Part shown: in pieces, positions 17,139-27,720 of the stretch | Numbering within the stretch: the stretch's first letter is position 1 | Layout: each line of letters starts with the position of its first letter | Assembly: GCA_944321365.1 (NCBI GenBank) | Contig: CALULA010000009.1 | Coordinates: forward strand, 1 to 64,000 | Length of the DNA stretch: 64,000 bases | Reading direction: 5' to 3' | DNA from: an uncultured Paraprevotella sp. | Lineage (GTDB): Bacteria; Bacteroidota; Bacteroidia; Bacteroidales; Bacteroidaceae | Notes under the pieces: model-generated | What the model was told of the DNA's origin: nothing | Database searches by the model: none | What the model saw: only the letters and a program-made list of their open reading frames with translations | Made by a program: the position numbers and the translations under genes

Positions 17139-20100
17139 ATGAGAAGACTGAAGAAATGCATCTACGCCATCCTCCTGACCGTCAGTGTGAACGCACTGGC
17201 CGGCATGGGGGAAATGCCGCTCCTGCCATCCTCACAGTCACGACCGGTATCGCCGGCAGAACCGGACAGCATCCGTCCGCGCTTCAGCGTAAAACCGACC
17301 GCACCCACCGACCGCGACGATTTGCAGCGGCGGAGTGCCGACTTGCGCGATCCTGATAATCTGCAGACCGACACCGTATACGACCCCAAAACAAACACCT
17401 ATACCATAGGAACGAAAATAGGCGACAGCTATCTGAACGCTCCTTTGCTCATGTCGCCGGAAGAATACCAGCAATGGAGCCTGCAGAAATCACTGCAAAG
17501 CTACTACCGCCAGCGTAATGCCGAGGCATTTGAAAACGAAGGCAAAAACAAGTTCGACTTCACAGATATGCAGTTCGACTTGGGTCCGGCCGAGAAAATC
17601 TTCGGTCCGGGTGGCGTGCGAATCAAGACACAAGGCTCCGCAGAGCTGCAAATCGGAGCCAACATGAAGAAGACCGACAACCCAAGTCTCTCGGAAAACC
17701 GCCGCAAGACCTTCGGCTTCGACTTCGACGAGAAGATCAACATGAGCATGACGGGTAGCGTAGGCGACAAAATCAACTTGAACCTGAACTACAACACCGA
17801 CGCCACATTCGACTTCGATGCCCAAAGCATGAAACTGCGCTACGAAGGAAAGGAAGACGAGATCATCAAACTCATAGAAGCCGGTAACGTTTCACTGCCC
17901 ACCAATTCCTCACTCATCAAGGGGGCCTCGTCGCTCTTCGGACTGCGCACGGACCTGCAGTTCGGCAAACTAAAGCTTCAAACCGTAGTGTCGCAAAAGA
18001 AATCCGCCTCGAAAAACGTGTCGTCCAAAGGCGGAACACAAACACACGACTATGAGTTCGCCGCCACAGAATATGAAGAAAACCGACATTTCTTCCTGGC
18101 CCACTTCTTCCGCGACCACTACGATCAGAACATGAGCAAACTGCCCACCATCGTGTCCGGAGTAACCATCAAGCGAGCCGAATTCTGGGTGACGAACAAA
18201 AGCGGAAGCTATGAAAGCAACCGCAACATCGTAGCCTTCACCGACCTGGGCGAACACGACAGCATCTCCAACCCCATTTGGAGCGCGGGATCAGCGACAG
18301 TGGCCGCCAACGAGGCCAACAACCTCTACACCACCATGACCACACAGCATGCCGCCGCACGCGACATCAGCCAGACGTCCACCGAACTGGACGCCATCAG
18401 CGGCTTCGAGGGCGGTACGGACTATGAGAAACTGCAGAGCGCACGTCTGCTTTCCTCATCGGAATACACGCTGAATACGTCACTGGGTTATGTGTCACTC
18501 AACTTTACCCTGCAGCCGGACGAAGTTCTGGCCGTAGCCTTCGAGTATACCTACAACGGGCAGACCTATCAGGTGGGCGAGTTCTCGTCCGACCTGACCG
18601 ACAATACGCAGGCTCTCTTCGTCAAGGCCCTGAAGAACACGTCTAACGCACCGGGAGCAGGCAACTGGCACCTGATGATGAAAAACGTCTACAGTCTGGG
18701 AGCCACCACCACACAAAAAGACGGATTCAAGCTGGACATCAAATATCAGAGCGATTCGGCGGGCGTCTACGTGTCCTATCTTCCGGAACCTGAGTTCAAG
18801 AGCACTAAATTGCTGCGCGTCATGAACCTGGACCGGCTGGACGCGAACAACAAGGTGAATCCCAACGGACAGTTCGACTACGTAGAGGGATACACCATAA
18901 ACAAAGGGCGCATCTACTTCCCCGTAGTGGAACCGTTCGGCAGCCACCTGCGCCAGTACCTCGGCAATGAAACTCTGGCCGATAAATACTGCTTCGACGA
19001 GCTGTACAACTCAACCAAGACCACCGCCAGGCAGATAGCCGAAAAAAACAAATTCCTGCTTACCGGAGAATACAAAGGCAACAACGGAGCCGAAATAAAC
19101 CTGGGGGCCATGAACGTCCCCCAAGGCTCCGTAACGGTAACTGCCGGAGGTGTCACGCTGGTAGAGAACCAAGACTACACCGTAGACTACTCCATGGGCG
19201 TGGTGACCATTATCAACCAAAGCATCATCGACGCCGGCACCAACGTGAGCGTAGACTTTGAAAGCAATGACAACTACGGCATGCAGCGCAAGACGCTCGT
19301 GGGATTCAACCTGCAATACGACGTCAGCAAAGACTTCACTTTCGGCGGAACTTTCATGTTCCTGAACGAACAACCGCTCACCACGAAAGTCAATATGGGC
19401 GAGGAGCCGCTGAAAAATACCCTGTGGGGCGTCAACCTGTCATGGAAAAAAGAAAGCCAATGGCTCACCAATCTCATCGACAAGATACCGCTCATCGACG
19501 TGACTGCTCCCTCGCAGATCAGCTTTACCGGAGAATTTGCCCAACTCATCGCCGGACAGAACCACAAAATACAGGGATCGGCCTCTTACATCGACGACTT
19601 CGAGAACACTAAAAACGGTATCAGCGTGATGCAGCCCGTCAGCTGGATGATTTCCAGTGTGCCCTCCGACTTCAGCGAAAGCACACTGGTAAACGACGTG
19701 CGTGCCGGATACAACCGCGCCCTGCTCAGCTGGTATACCGTCGATCCGCTCTTCACCCGACAGAGTTCCTCACTCACCCCCGCACACATCAAAAGCGACT
19801 TGAACCAACTGTCCAACCATTATGTGCGCGAAGTGTACGAACGCGAACTCTATCCGAACAAGACACAGACCAGTTATAACTCCGCCAGTTCGCTGGCTGT
19901 CATGAACATGGCATTCTATCCTACTGAACGCGGAGCCTACAATCTCGACCCCAATCTTGACGTCAACGGCCGTCTGCCCAATCCGCAGACACGCTGGGGA
20001 GGCATGATGCGCAAACTGGACACCAACGACTTTGAAACAGCAAACATAGAATATGTAGAGTTCTGGCTGCTCGACCCCTTTATCTATACCCGCGACCTCG

Positions 20101-23100
20101 GCACGAACTACGGCGGCGACCTCTACATCAACCTGGGTGAAGTAAGCGAAGACATCCTGCACGACGGAAAGAAGTTCTTTGAAAGCGGAATGCCCATCGA
20201 CGGCAACAGCAACTACTATACGGAAACCGTATGGGGACGTGTGCCCAACACCACAAGCGTGGTTTACGCATTCAACAATGAGTCCGGCGCACGGGAACGA
20301 CAAGATATAGGTCTGGACGGTCTCACGAGCGAAGAGGAGCAGACGTTCGGATCTTATCGCGAATTTCTCACTGCTGTGCAAGGCAAAGTGAGCGCAGCTG
20401 TCTACGACTCACTGTTGGCAGATCCGGCAGCAGACAACTACCATTACTTCCGCGGATCGGACTACGATGCTCAACAGCGCAGCATTCTGGACCGTTATAA
20501 ATACATCAACTTGCCCGAAGGCAACTCCCGCTCCAACGAAAACTCCGGCGAGTCATACGACACATCTTATAAGACCACGCCCGATGTGGAAGACATTAAT
20601 CAGGATTACACCCTCAACGAATACGAGAAGTATTATCAATATCGCGTGAGCATACGCCCGGAAGACTTCGTGGTAGGACACAACTATATTGTCGACCGCC
20701 GCACGGCCAGCGTAAAACTCCGTAACGGCAACACCGAAGAAGTGAACTGGTATCAGTTCCGCATCCCTCTGGAAGAGTATGAAAAGAAAGTGGGCACCAT
20801 CAACGACTTCACCAGTATCCGGTTCATGCGTATGTTCATGACCCACTTTGAGCAACCGATCATCCTGCGCTTTGCCACACTTGATCTGGTAAAAGCAGAA
20901 TGGCGCTCCTATGAACAGGCTCTCTACAGCGGAGAAATGCCGACCACAAGCGGCACCATGGAAGTGTCTGCCGTGAACATCGAAGAAAACAATGACAAAA
21001 CGCCCGTAAACTATGTGCTCCCGCCGGGCATCAGCCGTGTGGTAGATCCGGCACAAAGCCAGTTGGCAGAGGACAACGAACAGGCCCTTTCGCTCACCGT
21101 CCGCGACCTGGCCACGGGTGACGCCCGCGCCGTCTACAAAAACATGAATCTGGACATGAGACAATATAAACACCTGCAAATGTTCGTCCATGCCAACGCA
21201 CTGTCTGAGAACGTCACCGAGACCGAAGACAACCAGACCAGCATCTTCATCCGTCTGGGGTCTGACTACAAGAACAATTTCTACGAATACGAAATACCCT
21301 TGAAGCTCACCGCCGAAGGCCGCTACGACACTTACTCCGCCGACCAGTGCCGGGCTGTCTGGCCGGAGGACAACATGCTCGACATTGACCTCTCCGTATT
21401 TACGGATGTCAAGAAAGCCCGTAACCAGGAAAAGAGTCTGGGCAACACCAATCTGACCACACTCTACTCCATCTACGACACGAACCGCCCCAACAACAAA
21501 ATCAGCATCATGGGTAATCCCACTCTGGGCGAAGTGAAGACCATCATGATCGGCGTGCGCAACAACTCCCGCGAAACAAAATCTGTAGAAGTATGGGCCA
21601 ACGAACTCCGCCTGCAGGAATACAGCAATGACGGAGGATGGGCCGCACAAGGCGCACTCAACATCCAGTTCTCCGACTTAGGCTCGGTCAATCTGACCGG
21701 ACACATGGAGACCGCAGGCTTTGGCGGCATAGAAGATGCCGTGAGCGAACGTAACCAGGAAGACATCTACAACTACAGCATCACCACCAGCTTTGAACTG
21801 GGCAAGCTCCTGCCTGAAAAGCTTCACTTCACCGCCCCCATCTATTATTCCTATAATAAGGAGGTCATCAGGCCTAAATATAATCCGCTCGACACCGACA
21901 TGCTCCTGAAAGATGCGTTGGATGCTTGCACCACCGAGCATGAAAAAGACTCATTACGCAGTCTGACTACGACAGAAAGCGTAGACAAGAACTTCAGCCT
22001 GAGCAACGTGAAGTTCAACGTGGCCACGCCCAAACATCCCATGCCTTACGACCCGGCCAACTTCTCGTTCAGTTACTCGCACAGCATGTCCAACAAAACG
22101 GGCGAGACAACCGCATGGGAAACAGAAAAGACTTGGAACGGAGCTTTCAACTACAGCTACTCGCCCGAATACAAACCATGGGAACCTTTCAAAAAAAGAA
22201 TAAAGAGCAAAAGCAAATGGCTCGACATCATCCGCGACCAGAACTTCAACTACCTGCCGCAGAACATCAGTTTCAACACCAACATCCTGCGTAACTATTA
22301 CGAATATCAAGAACGTGACATCGACAATCTGGAAGACCCCATGTCACTGCCCTTGTCCTATTCCAAGGAATTCCTCTGGAACCGTGACTTCAGTCTGAAA
22401 TGGGACCTGACCAAGAACCTGCACCTGAGCTTCAATTCTGCCACACATGCGGAAATCGAGGAGCCGAACGTGCCGGTGAACAAGGACCTCTATCCCGACC
22501 AGTACAAAGTGTGGAAAGACTCTGTGAAACAAAGCATCAAGGGTTTCGGTACTCCGCTGGACTACCAACAGGACTTCACGGCATCATACAAGCTTCCGCT
22601 GGACAAGATTCCGGCCCTGACCTGGATGAGCATAGACGGAAACTACACCGCCAACTACTCCTGGCAGCGCGGCATGGACCTCGAAGACGGCGTCAATTAT
22701 GGCAACACCGTCAACAACCAGCGCTCTGCCACGCTGAACGGCCGTTTCAATCTGGAAACGCTCTACAACCTCTCGTTGTTCCTGAAAGAAGTGAACAAGA
22801 AGTTCTCCGTCAGTGAAATGAAGAAAGCCAAAGACAAGAGCAACCGTGAGAAAGCCCAAGCCAAAGCACAGAAAAAGAAAGAAGAGGAAGAGGCAAAGGA
22901 CAAGGACGGAAAAGACGCCAAGGACAGCAAAAAGACACCGACTACCGACAACAGCAAGGGGAAAGGGGCCGCAAAGGTGAAGAATCCCAGATTCAAAGGC
23001 TTTGCCGGTGAAATCACGCTGCGTCCGGACACGACAACCGAGGTCACACACAACCAAAAGAGCCGGCGCATACGTGTCACCGCCATAGACTCCGCCGGAC

Positions 23101-24716
23101 ACCGCTACCCCATCAAGTACAAGCGAGTGAACAATAACAAGATACGCATCCTGAACATGGACTCTGTCAAGCTGCGTGTCAACGTCATGGCCAAGACGCC
23201 GTTCAAGGAACGCGCCTGGTATCCTTACCTGCAAGGAGCTACCCGGTTGCTGATGTCCGTACGCAACATCAGTGTCAGCTACCGCAACACCTACGCCATG
23301 TCGCTGCCCGGCTTCCTGCCCAATGTGGGCGACATGCTCGGCCAGCGCACGGGAGGTGCCATGGCACCGGGTCTGGACTTCGCGTTCGGACTCACCGGCG
23401 ACAGCTACATCGACAAGGCTGCCGACCGTGGCTGGCTGCTCATGAACGACAGCATCAGCACCCCCGCCACCACCAATGCCATGGAAGATCTGCAAATCAA
23501 AGCTACACTGGAGCCATTGCCCGACCTGAAAATAGACCTCAATGCCAGCCGGACGGTGAACAGCAACAAGAGCATACAGTACATGTATGCCGGCATGCCC
23601 ACAACGCAGAGCGGAAGTTTCACCATGACTACCATTACCATAGGCTCGGCCTTTGAAAGCCGCGGCAATGCCGCAAACGGCTACAGCAGCAAGACCTTCA
23701 CACGGTTCCAACAGTATCTGAACACTTTCCAGCAACGTGTGGAAGCCCGCTATGCCGGTGCCACCTACCCGTCTGCAACAGGACTGACCGGCAACTTCGA
23801 CCCGGCCAACGGCACCGTGAACAAATACTCTGCCGATGTGATGATACCGGCCTTCCTGGCTGCTTATACCGGCGGAAGCGACATCACATCTCCGCTGGAT
23901 ATCTTCCCGAAGCTGGCCCGCATGCTGCCCAACTGGACCGTATCCTACAAGGGACTGGTCTACCTGCCTTGGATACGCGACCACTTCAAGAGCGTCACCC
24001 TGAGCCATGCCTACAAGAGCATCTATTCCGTAGGCTCTTATAACACATACAGCAGCTGGATGGAGTATATGGGCGACCTGGGATTCATCCGCAACACAAC
24101 AGACGGCAGCATTGTGCCTTCCAGCATGTACGACATCAGCTCCGTATCCATCAACGAAGCCTTTTCGCCTTTGGCCGGACTGGATCTGACGCTGAACAAC
24201 AATATGACGTTCAAAGTGGAATACCGCAAAACGCGCGTGCTCACCCTGAGCATGACCGCGGCACAACTCAACGAAGCCTGCAGCAACGACTTTGTCATAG
24301 GATGGGGCTACAAAGTGAGTGATTTCAAGTTCTCATCACTCTTCGGCGGACGCCGCCGCCGTGCCGCCAACCGTTCGGGCAGACAGAACACATCCAACCA
24401 GAAGAACAAGACCAACACGTCCGGCCAGAAGAAGAAAACCACCCGCGCCATCAGCCACGACCTGAACCTGCGCTTCGACTTCTCGCTGCGCAACCAGGAT
24501 GCCATCACACGGAATATCCAGACATCGCTCTCGGAAGCCACCAGCGGCAACAAGGCCATCAAGGCGTCTTTCAGTGCCGACTACACGATGAGCCGCTATG
24601 TCACCCTGAGCCTCTACTACGACCGCCAGCGCAACCAGCCGCTCCTCTCGTCCAACTCCTATCCGACCATCACACAGGACTTCGGCTTCAGCCTGCGTTT
24701 CTCGCTGACGCGATAA
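17139..24716 (+). CDS. sprA: T9SS outer-membrane translocon SprA (Sov)
   Basis: A 2525-residue outer-membrane protein, the giant beta-barrel translocon of the type IX secretion system, needed for cargo export (and gliding where present). An N-terminal signal peptide (about 1-22) is followed by many Gly/aromatic-rich strand segments such as GDKINLNLNYNTDATFDFD and repeated NFSFSYS or KLNLNY-like stretches, and a C-terminal barrel ending in FGFSLRFSLTR with a terminal Arg. Length is in the usual 2300-2500+ range. Two lysine/arginine-rich, low-complexity insertions stand out: about residues 1890-1950 (AKAQKKKEEEEAKDKDGKD) and about 2400-2435 (GGRRRRAANRSGRQ). It is the second gene after ruvA; no terminator or next gene follows closely. 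Confidence 0.93.
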   Translation: MRRLKKCIYAILLTVSVNALAGMGEMPLLPSSQSRPVSPAEPDSIRPRFSVKPTAPTDRDDLQRRSADLRDPDNLQTDTVYDPKTNTYTIGTKIGDSYLNAPLLMSPEEYQQWSLQKSLQSYYRQRNAEAFENEGKNKFDFTDMQFDLGPAEKIFGPGGVRIKTQGSAELQIGANMKKTDNPSLSENRRKTFGFDFDEKINMSMTGSVGDKINLNLNYNTDATFDFDAQSMKLRYEGKEDEIIKLIEAGNVSLPTNSSLIKGASSLFGLRTDLQFGKLKLQTVVSQKKSASKNVSSKGGTQTHDYEFAATEYEENRHFFLAHFFRDHYDQNMSKLPTIVSGVTIKRAEFWVTNKSGSYESNRNIVAFTDLGEHDSISNPIWSAGSATVAANEANNLYTTMTTQHAAARDISQTSTELDAISGFEGGTDYEKLQSARLLSSSEYTLNTSLGYVSLNFTLQPDEVLAVAFEYTYNGQTYQVGEFSSDLTDNTQALFVKALKNTSNAPGAGNWHLMMKNVYSLGATTTQKDGFKLDIKYQSDSAGVYVSYLPEPEFKSTKLLRVMNLDRLDANNKVNPNGQFDYVEGYTINKGRIYFPVVEPFGSHLRQYLGNETLADKYCFDELYNSTKTTARQIAEKNKFLLTGEYKGNNGAEINLGAMNVPQGSVTVTAGGVTLVENQDYTVDYSMGVVTIINQSIIDAGTNVSVDFESNDNYGMQRKTLVGFNLQYDVSKDFTFGGTFMFLNEQPLTTKVNMGEEPLKNTLWGVNLSWKKESQWLTNLIDKIPLIDVTAPSQISFTGEFAQLIAGQNHKIQGSASYIDDFENTKNGISVMQPVSWMISSVPSDFSESTLVNDVRAGYNRALLSWYTVDPLFTRQSSSLTPAHIKSDLNQLSNHYVREVYERELYPNKTQTSYNSASSLAVMNMAFYPTERGAYNLDPNLDVNGRLPNPQTRWGGMMRKLDTNDFETANIEYVEFWLLDPFIYTRDLGTNYGGDLYINLGEVSEDILHDGKKFFESGMPIDGNSNYYTETVWGRVPNTTSVVYAFNNESGARERQDIGLDGLTSEEEQTFGSYREFLTAVQGKVSAAVYDSLLADPAADNYHYFRGSDYDAQQRSILDRYKYINLPEGNSRSNENSGESYDTSYKTTPDVEDINQDYTLNEYEKYYQYRVSIRPEDFVVGHNYIVDRRTASVKLRNGNTEEVNWYQFRIPLEEYEKKVGTINDFTSIRFMRMFMTHFEQPIILRFATLDLVKAEWRSYEQALYSGEMPTTSGTMEVSAVNIEENNDKTPVNYVLPPGISRVVDPAQSQLAEDNEQALSLTVRDLATGDARAVYKNMNLDMRQYKHLQMFVHANALSENVTETEDNQTSIFIRLGSDYKNNFYEYEIPLKLTAEGRYDTYSADQCRAVWPEDNMLDIDLSVFTDVKKARNQEKSLGNTNLTTLYSIYDTNRPNNKISIMGNPTLGEVKTIMIGVRNNSRETKSVEVWANELRLQEYSNDGGWAAQGALNIQFSDLGSVNLTGHMETAGFGGIEDAVSERNQEDIYNYSITTSFELGKLLPEKLHFTAPIYYSYNKEVIRPKYNPLDTDMLLKDALDACTTEHEKDSLRSLTTTESVDKNFSLSNVKFNVATPKHPMPYDPANFSFSYSHSMSNKTGETTAWETEKTWNGAFNYSYSPEYKPWEPFKKRIKSKSKWLDIIRDQNFNYLPQNISFNTNILRNYYEYQERDIDNLEDPMSLPLSYSKEFLWNRDFSLKWDLTKNLHLSFNSATHAEIEEPNVPVNKDLYPDQYKVWKDSVKQSIKGFGTPLDYQQDFTASYKLPLDKIPALTWMSIDGNYTANYSWQRGMDLEDGVNYGNTVNNQRSATLNGRFNLETLYNLSLFLKEVNKKFSVSEMKKAKDKSNREKAQAKAQKKKEEEEAKDKDGKDAKDSKKTPTTDNSKGKGAAKVKNPRFKGFAGEITLRPDTTTEVTHNQKSRRIRVTAIDSAGHRYPIKYKRVNNNKIRILNMDSVKLRVNVMAKTPFKERAWYPYLQGATRLLMSVRNISVSYRNTYAMSLPGFLPNVGDMLGQRTGGAMAPGLDFAFGLTGDSYIDKAADRGWLLMNDSISTPATTNAMEDLQIKATLEPLPDLKIDLNASRTVNSNKSIQYMYAGMPTTQSGSFTMTTITIGSAFESRGNAANGYSSKTFTRFQQYLNTFQQRVEARYAGATYPSATGLTGNFDPANGTVNKYSADVMIPAFLAAYTGGSDITSPLDIFPKLARMLPNWTVSYKGLVYLPWIRDHFKSVTLSHAYKSIYSVGSYNTYSSWMEYMGDLGFIRNTTDGSIVPSSMYDISSVSINEAFSPLAGLDLTLNNNMTFKVEYRKTRVLTLSMTAAQLNEACSNDFVIGWGYKVSDFKFSSLFGGRRRRAANRSGRQNTSNQKNKTNTSGQKKKTTRAISHDLNLRFDFSLRNQDAITRNIQTSLSEATSGNKAIKASFSADYTMSRYVTLSLYYDRQRNQPLLSSNSYPTITQDFGFSLRFSLTR

Positions 24717-25269
24717 ACATGCCGCCGTGCCGCAAAAACATTTATCCTTACGAGACATGAAAAGGAAAAACGCATCCTTTCCACGAACCATGGCGCAGAC
24801 CGGCTCTTCACTTCTGCGCACCATGAGAAAGAAAAGCCTCATCATCGCATGACTCTTCACCGGCTGCCCATACCGCCGGAAAGGAACTATGATACAGATT
24901 TGGGCAACGCGGCCTTTCCGTATCCTTTCATAAAAAGCAAGGCCGTGCAGGAATGGCGAAAACAAAACGAGGCACAACCGGATTTACAGAAAACCGACAA
25001 CGGGCGGGGAAGAGTCTTTGCAGAAGCATTCATCCCCAGACGACGCACCCTGCCCGGCTCCGGCGTCAAGTGGCAAACCATCGGCATTACGGGAGCAACA
25101 GCCCCGGTACACCACCGAAGGCTGCATCCGGCTCAAAAAGTCCGGGAAAATGGCCCCATATCTGCCTTTGACGACAACTGCCTGTACATCCGGGCACGAC
25201 GGCACACTCCCCGCGCCAATGCAGCAGACGGCACACACAGAACGCACCGCCGTCTCTGCCCTGCCCCGG
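24717..25269. other. intergenic region after sprA, nothing recognised
   Basis: About 550 bases between the convergent sprA and CCA-adding-type genes. Open frames here are short and lack features of real proteins. Weak GCGC-centred words at about 24793 and 24816 hint at a decayed palindrome array (spacing 23, not 22). No clear terminator hairpin was found. Confidence 0.5.
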
Positions 25270-26712
25270 CTACTCCTGGCTGCTCACAGGCTGCAGTCCC
25301 ATGGCAGCGGCCTGCTTCATCATGAAGTCATAAGCCGCATCATGTTCGTTGGGCACCTTACCGTCCAGAATGGCCTCCTTGATCGCGCTCTTCAAGGTCC
25401 CCACTTCACGGCAAGGTGTCAGTCCGAACACACGCATAATCTCCTCACCGCTCACAGGCGGCTGGAAATTGCGCACGCGGTCGCGCTCCTCCAGATCCAC
25501 CAGCTTGCGCCGAACCAACCTGAAGTTGTCCAGAAAACGCTGCTTGCGCTGGGCATTGCGCGACGTGATGTCTGCCTCACAGAGCGTCATCAGGTCGTCA
25601 ATGTCATCGCCCGCCTCAAACAGCAGGCGGCGCACGGCCGAATCGGTCACCTCATCATCCGCGATGACAATGGGACGCATGTGCAGCTCAACCAGCTTCT
25701 TCACGTACTTCATCTTCTCATTCATGGGCATCTTCATCCTCCTGAACACGTCCGGCACCATCCGGCCCCCCACCACATCATGCCCTCTGAAAGTCCATCC
25801 GCGCAACGGGTCGAAATGCTTTGTCCGCGGCTTGCCGATGTCGTGCAACAGGGCCGCCCAGCGCAACCACAGGTTGTCCGACTGACGGCACACATTGTCC
25901 ACCACCTCCAGCGTATGATAAAAATTGTCCTTGTGCGCCCACTTCCCCACACGGCTCACTCCCTGCAGGTCCGCCAGCTGGGGAAAAATAAGGGGCAACA
26001 GTCCGGCACGCTCCAGGTCGACAAATCCCTTCGACGGCACGTCCGCCAACATTATTTTGTTCAGCTCATCAGTTATACGCTCGCGCGATACAATGGCAAT
26101 GCGCTCCCGGTTGCGTTCCAATGCCTCAAACGTCTCCTCGTCGATATGAAAATTCAACTGAGTGGCGAAACGTATGCAACGCATCATGCGCAAGGGATCG
26201 TCGCTGAAAGTGATATCAGGATCCAACGGTGTACGAATCAAACGGTCTTCCAGGTCGGCCACGCCTTCAAACGGGTCCACCAGCTCGCCCAGCCGGCTGC
26301 GGTTCAGACAAAGGGCCAGCGCATTGATGGTGAAATCGCGGCGGCGCAAATCGTCCTCCAACGTGCCGTTTTCCACCGCCGGCTTGCGCGAATCGGCACT
26401 GTAACTCTCACGACGGGCACCCACGAACTCCACACATCCGCCGCACCAACTCAACTGGGCCGTTCCGAAACGCCTGAACACACTGATGTGCGCACCACGT
26501 CCGATGCGTGCTCCCACGGCACGCGCCAGCTCAATGCCGCTGCCCACAACCACTACATCTATATCTTTCGACGGACGAGACAAAATAAAGTCGCGCACAA
26601 AACCGCCTATCACATAACATTCCACTCCCAACTGGTCGGCAACCTCCGTAATCAACCGGAACACATCACGGTCCAGCAGACGTACAAAATCCTCTCGTGT
26701 CAGTCTTCTCAT
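25270..26712 (-). CDS. CCA tRNA nucleotidyltransferase / poly(A) polymerase family with HD domain
   Basis: A 480-residue class II nucleotidyltransferase that most likely adds or repairs the CCA end of tRNAs. The head has the substrate-binding GGFVRD (36-41) and catalytic DID (50-52) with a third acidic strand after it, then the RRDFTINALAL motif and the RRIRFATQL-like basic region (here MMRCIRFATQLNF). The C-terminal half has an HD domain (ALLHDIGKPRTKHFDP near 280) as in HD-containing CCA enzymes, which can act as phosphohydrolases. The two tRNA genes in this window already encode CCA, so repair rather than obligatory synthesis is plausible for them. Confidence 0.88.
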   Translation of the reverse strand: MRRLTREDFVRLLDRDVFRLITEVADQLGVECYVIGGFVRDFILSRPSKDIDVVVVGSGIELARAVGARIGRGAHISVFRRFGTAQLSWCGGCVEFVGARRESYSADSRKPAVENGTLEDDLRRRDFTINALALCLNRSRLGELVDPFEGVADLEDRLIRTPLDPDITFSDDPLRMMRCIRFATQLNFHIDEETFEALERNRERIAIVSRERITDELNKIMLADVPSKGFVDLERAGLLPLIFPQLADLQGVSRVGKWAHKDNFYHTLEVVDNVCRQSDNLWLRWAALLHDIGKPRTKHFDPLRGWTFRGHDVVGGRMVPDVFRRMKMPMNEKMKYVKKLVELHMRPIVIADDEVTDSAVRRLLFEAGDDIDDLMTLCEADITSRNAQRKQRFLDNFRLVRRKLVDLEERDRVRNFQPPVSGEEIMRVFGLTPCREVGTLKSAIKEAILDGKVPNEHDAAYDFMMKQAAAMGLQPVSSQE

Positions 26713-26737
26713 GCTTCAAAAATACCTAAAATCCCTA

Positions 26738-26745
26738 CAAAAATA
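26738..26745 (-). promoter_or_regulatory. promoter -7 element for the CCA-adding-type gene
   Basis: The minus strand reads TATTTTTG (TAnnTTTG), 25 nt before the ATG at 26712. A second match at 26717-26724 is too close to the start codon to be useful. Confidence 0.45.
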
Positions 26746-26788
26746 CGATTTTTTACGTTGCACATGGAATTATTCACATAGAAAATAT

Positions 26789-26796
26789 TACATTTG
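26789..26796 (+). promoter_or_regulatory. promoter -7 element for the small lipoprotein gene
   Basis: TACATTTG matches TAnnTTTG, 33 nt before the ATG at 26830, back to back with the minus-strand promoter for the CCA-adding-type gene. Confidence 0.5.
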
Positions 26797-26829
26797 TATC
26801 ATGAAAAGTCTTACGCATAATATACGCTT

Positions 26830-27303
26830 ATGAGAAAAACATTATACGCCCTCTTAGCCCTCCCCCTACTGGCCTGTGCCTGTACCAACGGAACGGACAA
26901 AGTAGAAAAGGAAGCAACGGACATGCTCAACACCGCCCGCTCCCTGATGATAAGCGGCAATTATGCTCAGGCACGCGACACGATTCTTTCCATGCGCAAG
27001 CGTTGCCCCACAGCTCTTGAGGCACGGGCCGTCGGCATCATCGTCATGGACAGCATAGAACTGCTCGAAGCGCAAGACTCACTCTCCATCATGGACAGCA
27101 CACTACAGGCGGAAGAGGACCTGCTCACACAGATGGAAGCCACGAAACGCAGAGGACACAATGCGGAATACTACAAACAACGGACAAAAGTATTCCACTT
27201 GAAGCAACGCTTCGATGAAATGGGCGCCAAAGTGAAATTCTATTTGCGCAAGATTGAAGTGGACCAGAACGAAAACCAACAGGCGGCAGAGGACAGGAAC
27301 TGA
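26830..27303 (+). CDS. small exported lipoprotein with coiled-coil tendency
   Basis: A 157-residue protein of no family that I recognise. The N terminus is a lipoprotein signal (basic MRK, hydrophobic core, lipobox LLAC with Cys16, or ACAC with Cys18), so it should be anchored in a periplasmic or outer membrane leaflet. The rest is rich in charged residues and heptad-like helices: an SGNYAQARDTILSMRKRCP segment near 53-71 looks like one TPR-like helix pair, followed by a long helix (about 80-150). It has its own promoter and is followed by a palindrome array, so it seems monocistronic. Function unknown; a scaffold-like role would be inference only. Confidence 0.75.
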   Translation: MRKTLYALLALPLLACACTNGTDKVEKEATDMLNTARSLMISGNYAQARDTILSMRKRCPTALEARAVGIIVMDSIELLEAQDSLSIMDSTLQAEEDLLTQMEATKRRGHNAEYYKQRTKVFHLKQRFDEMGAKVKFYLRKIEVDQNENQQAAEDRN

Positions 27304-27720
27304 AACGTGTCAGGACTTTTTTACGGCTGCATAACCCGGTGTCCCATACATACAAAAAACGTCCGGGCTGCTTCCTGACATGGAATCAGGCTGCAGGAAC
27401 AGATTTCCCCCCTTATGGAAAGAGCCGAGACATCTTGCGCAAGACTTTATCCGTCTTTGCGCAAGACCGCGCACAGTATTGCGCAAAACATTCCCGCGTA
27501 TTGCGCATCCCCGACAGCCGCACTCCTGCCTCACGGCCTCATGCAACACTTTTCGCGAATCTGTCCCGGCAGAAAAGGACACTTATCATTGCCCCTCCTC
27601 CCGAAAACGCGAACGGAAAAACAAGCCGGAAAAAAGAAAACGCCCTTCCCCACGGTGTACTCCGTCTAAGGAAGAACGTCTCTTCTCATTTTGTGTTTGT
27701 ATTGTCGTAATCTCTGAGAA
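27304..27720. other. intergenic region with palindrome array, no gene seen
   Basis: About 420 bases between the convergent lipoprotein and DUF4250 genes. It holds array locus B (27428-27515). Nothing else was recognised. Confidence 0.55.
27428..27515. repeat. 22-nt-period palindrome array, locus B
   Basis: Four units with GCGC at 27437, 27459, 27481 and 27503, exactly 22 nt apart. Cores read ATCTTGCGCAAGAC, GTCTTTGCGCAAGAC, GTATTGCGCAAAAC and GTATTGCGCATCCC, the last being half decayed. It lies between convergent genes. Confidence 0.78.

Noticed and set aside
22584..24266. A 560-codon minus-strand frame inside sprA
   Set aside because: It mirrors the sprA codon pattern and shows no family features; sprA itself is certain.
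24721..24852. A further 22-nt palindrome array after sprA
   Set aside because: GCGC words at about 24793 and 24816 are 23 nt apart and the palindromes are too poor; I keep it only as a possible decayed copy.
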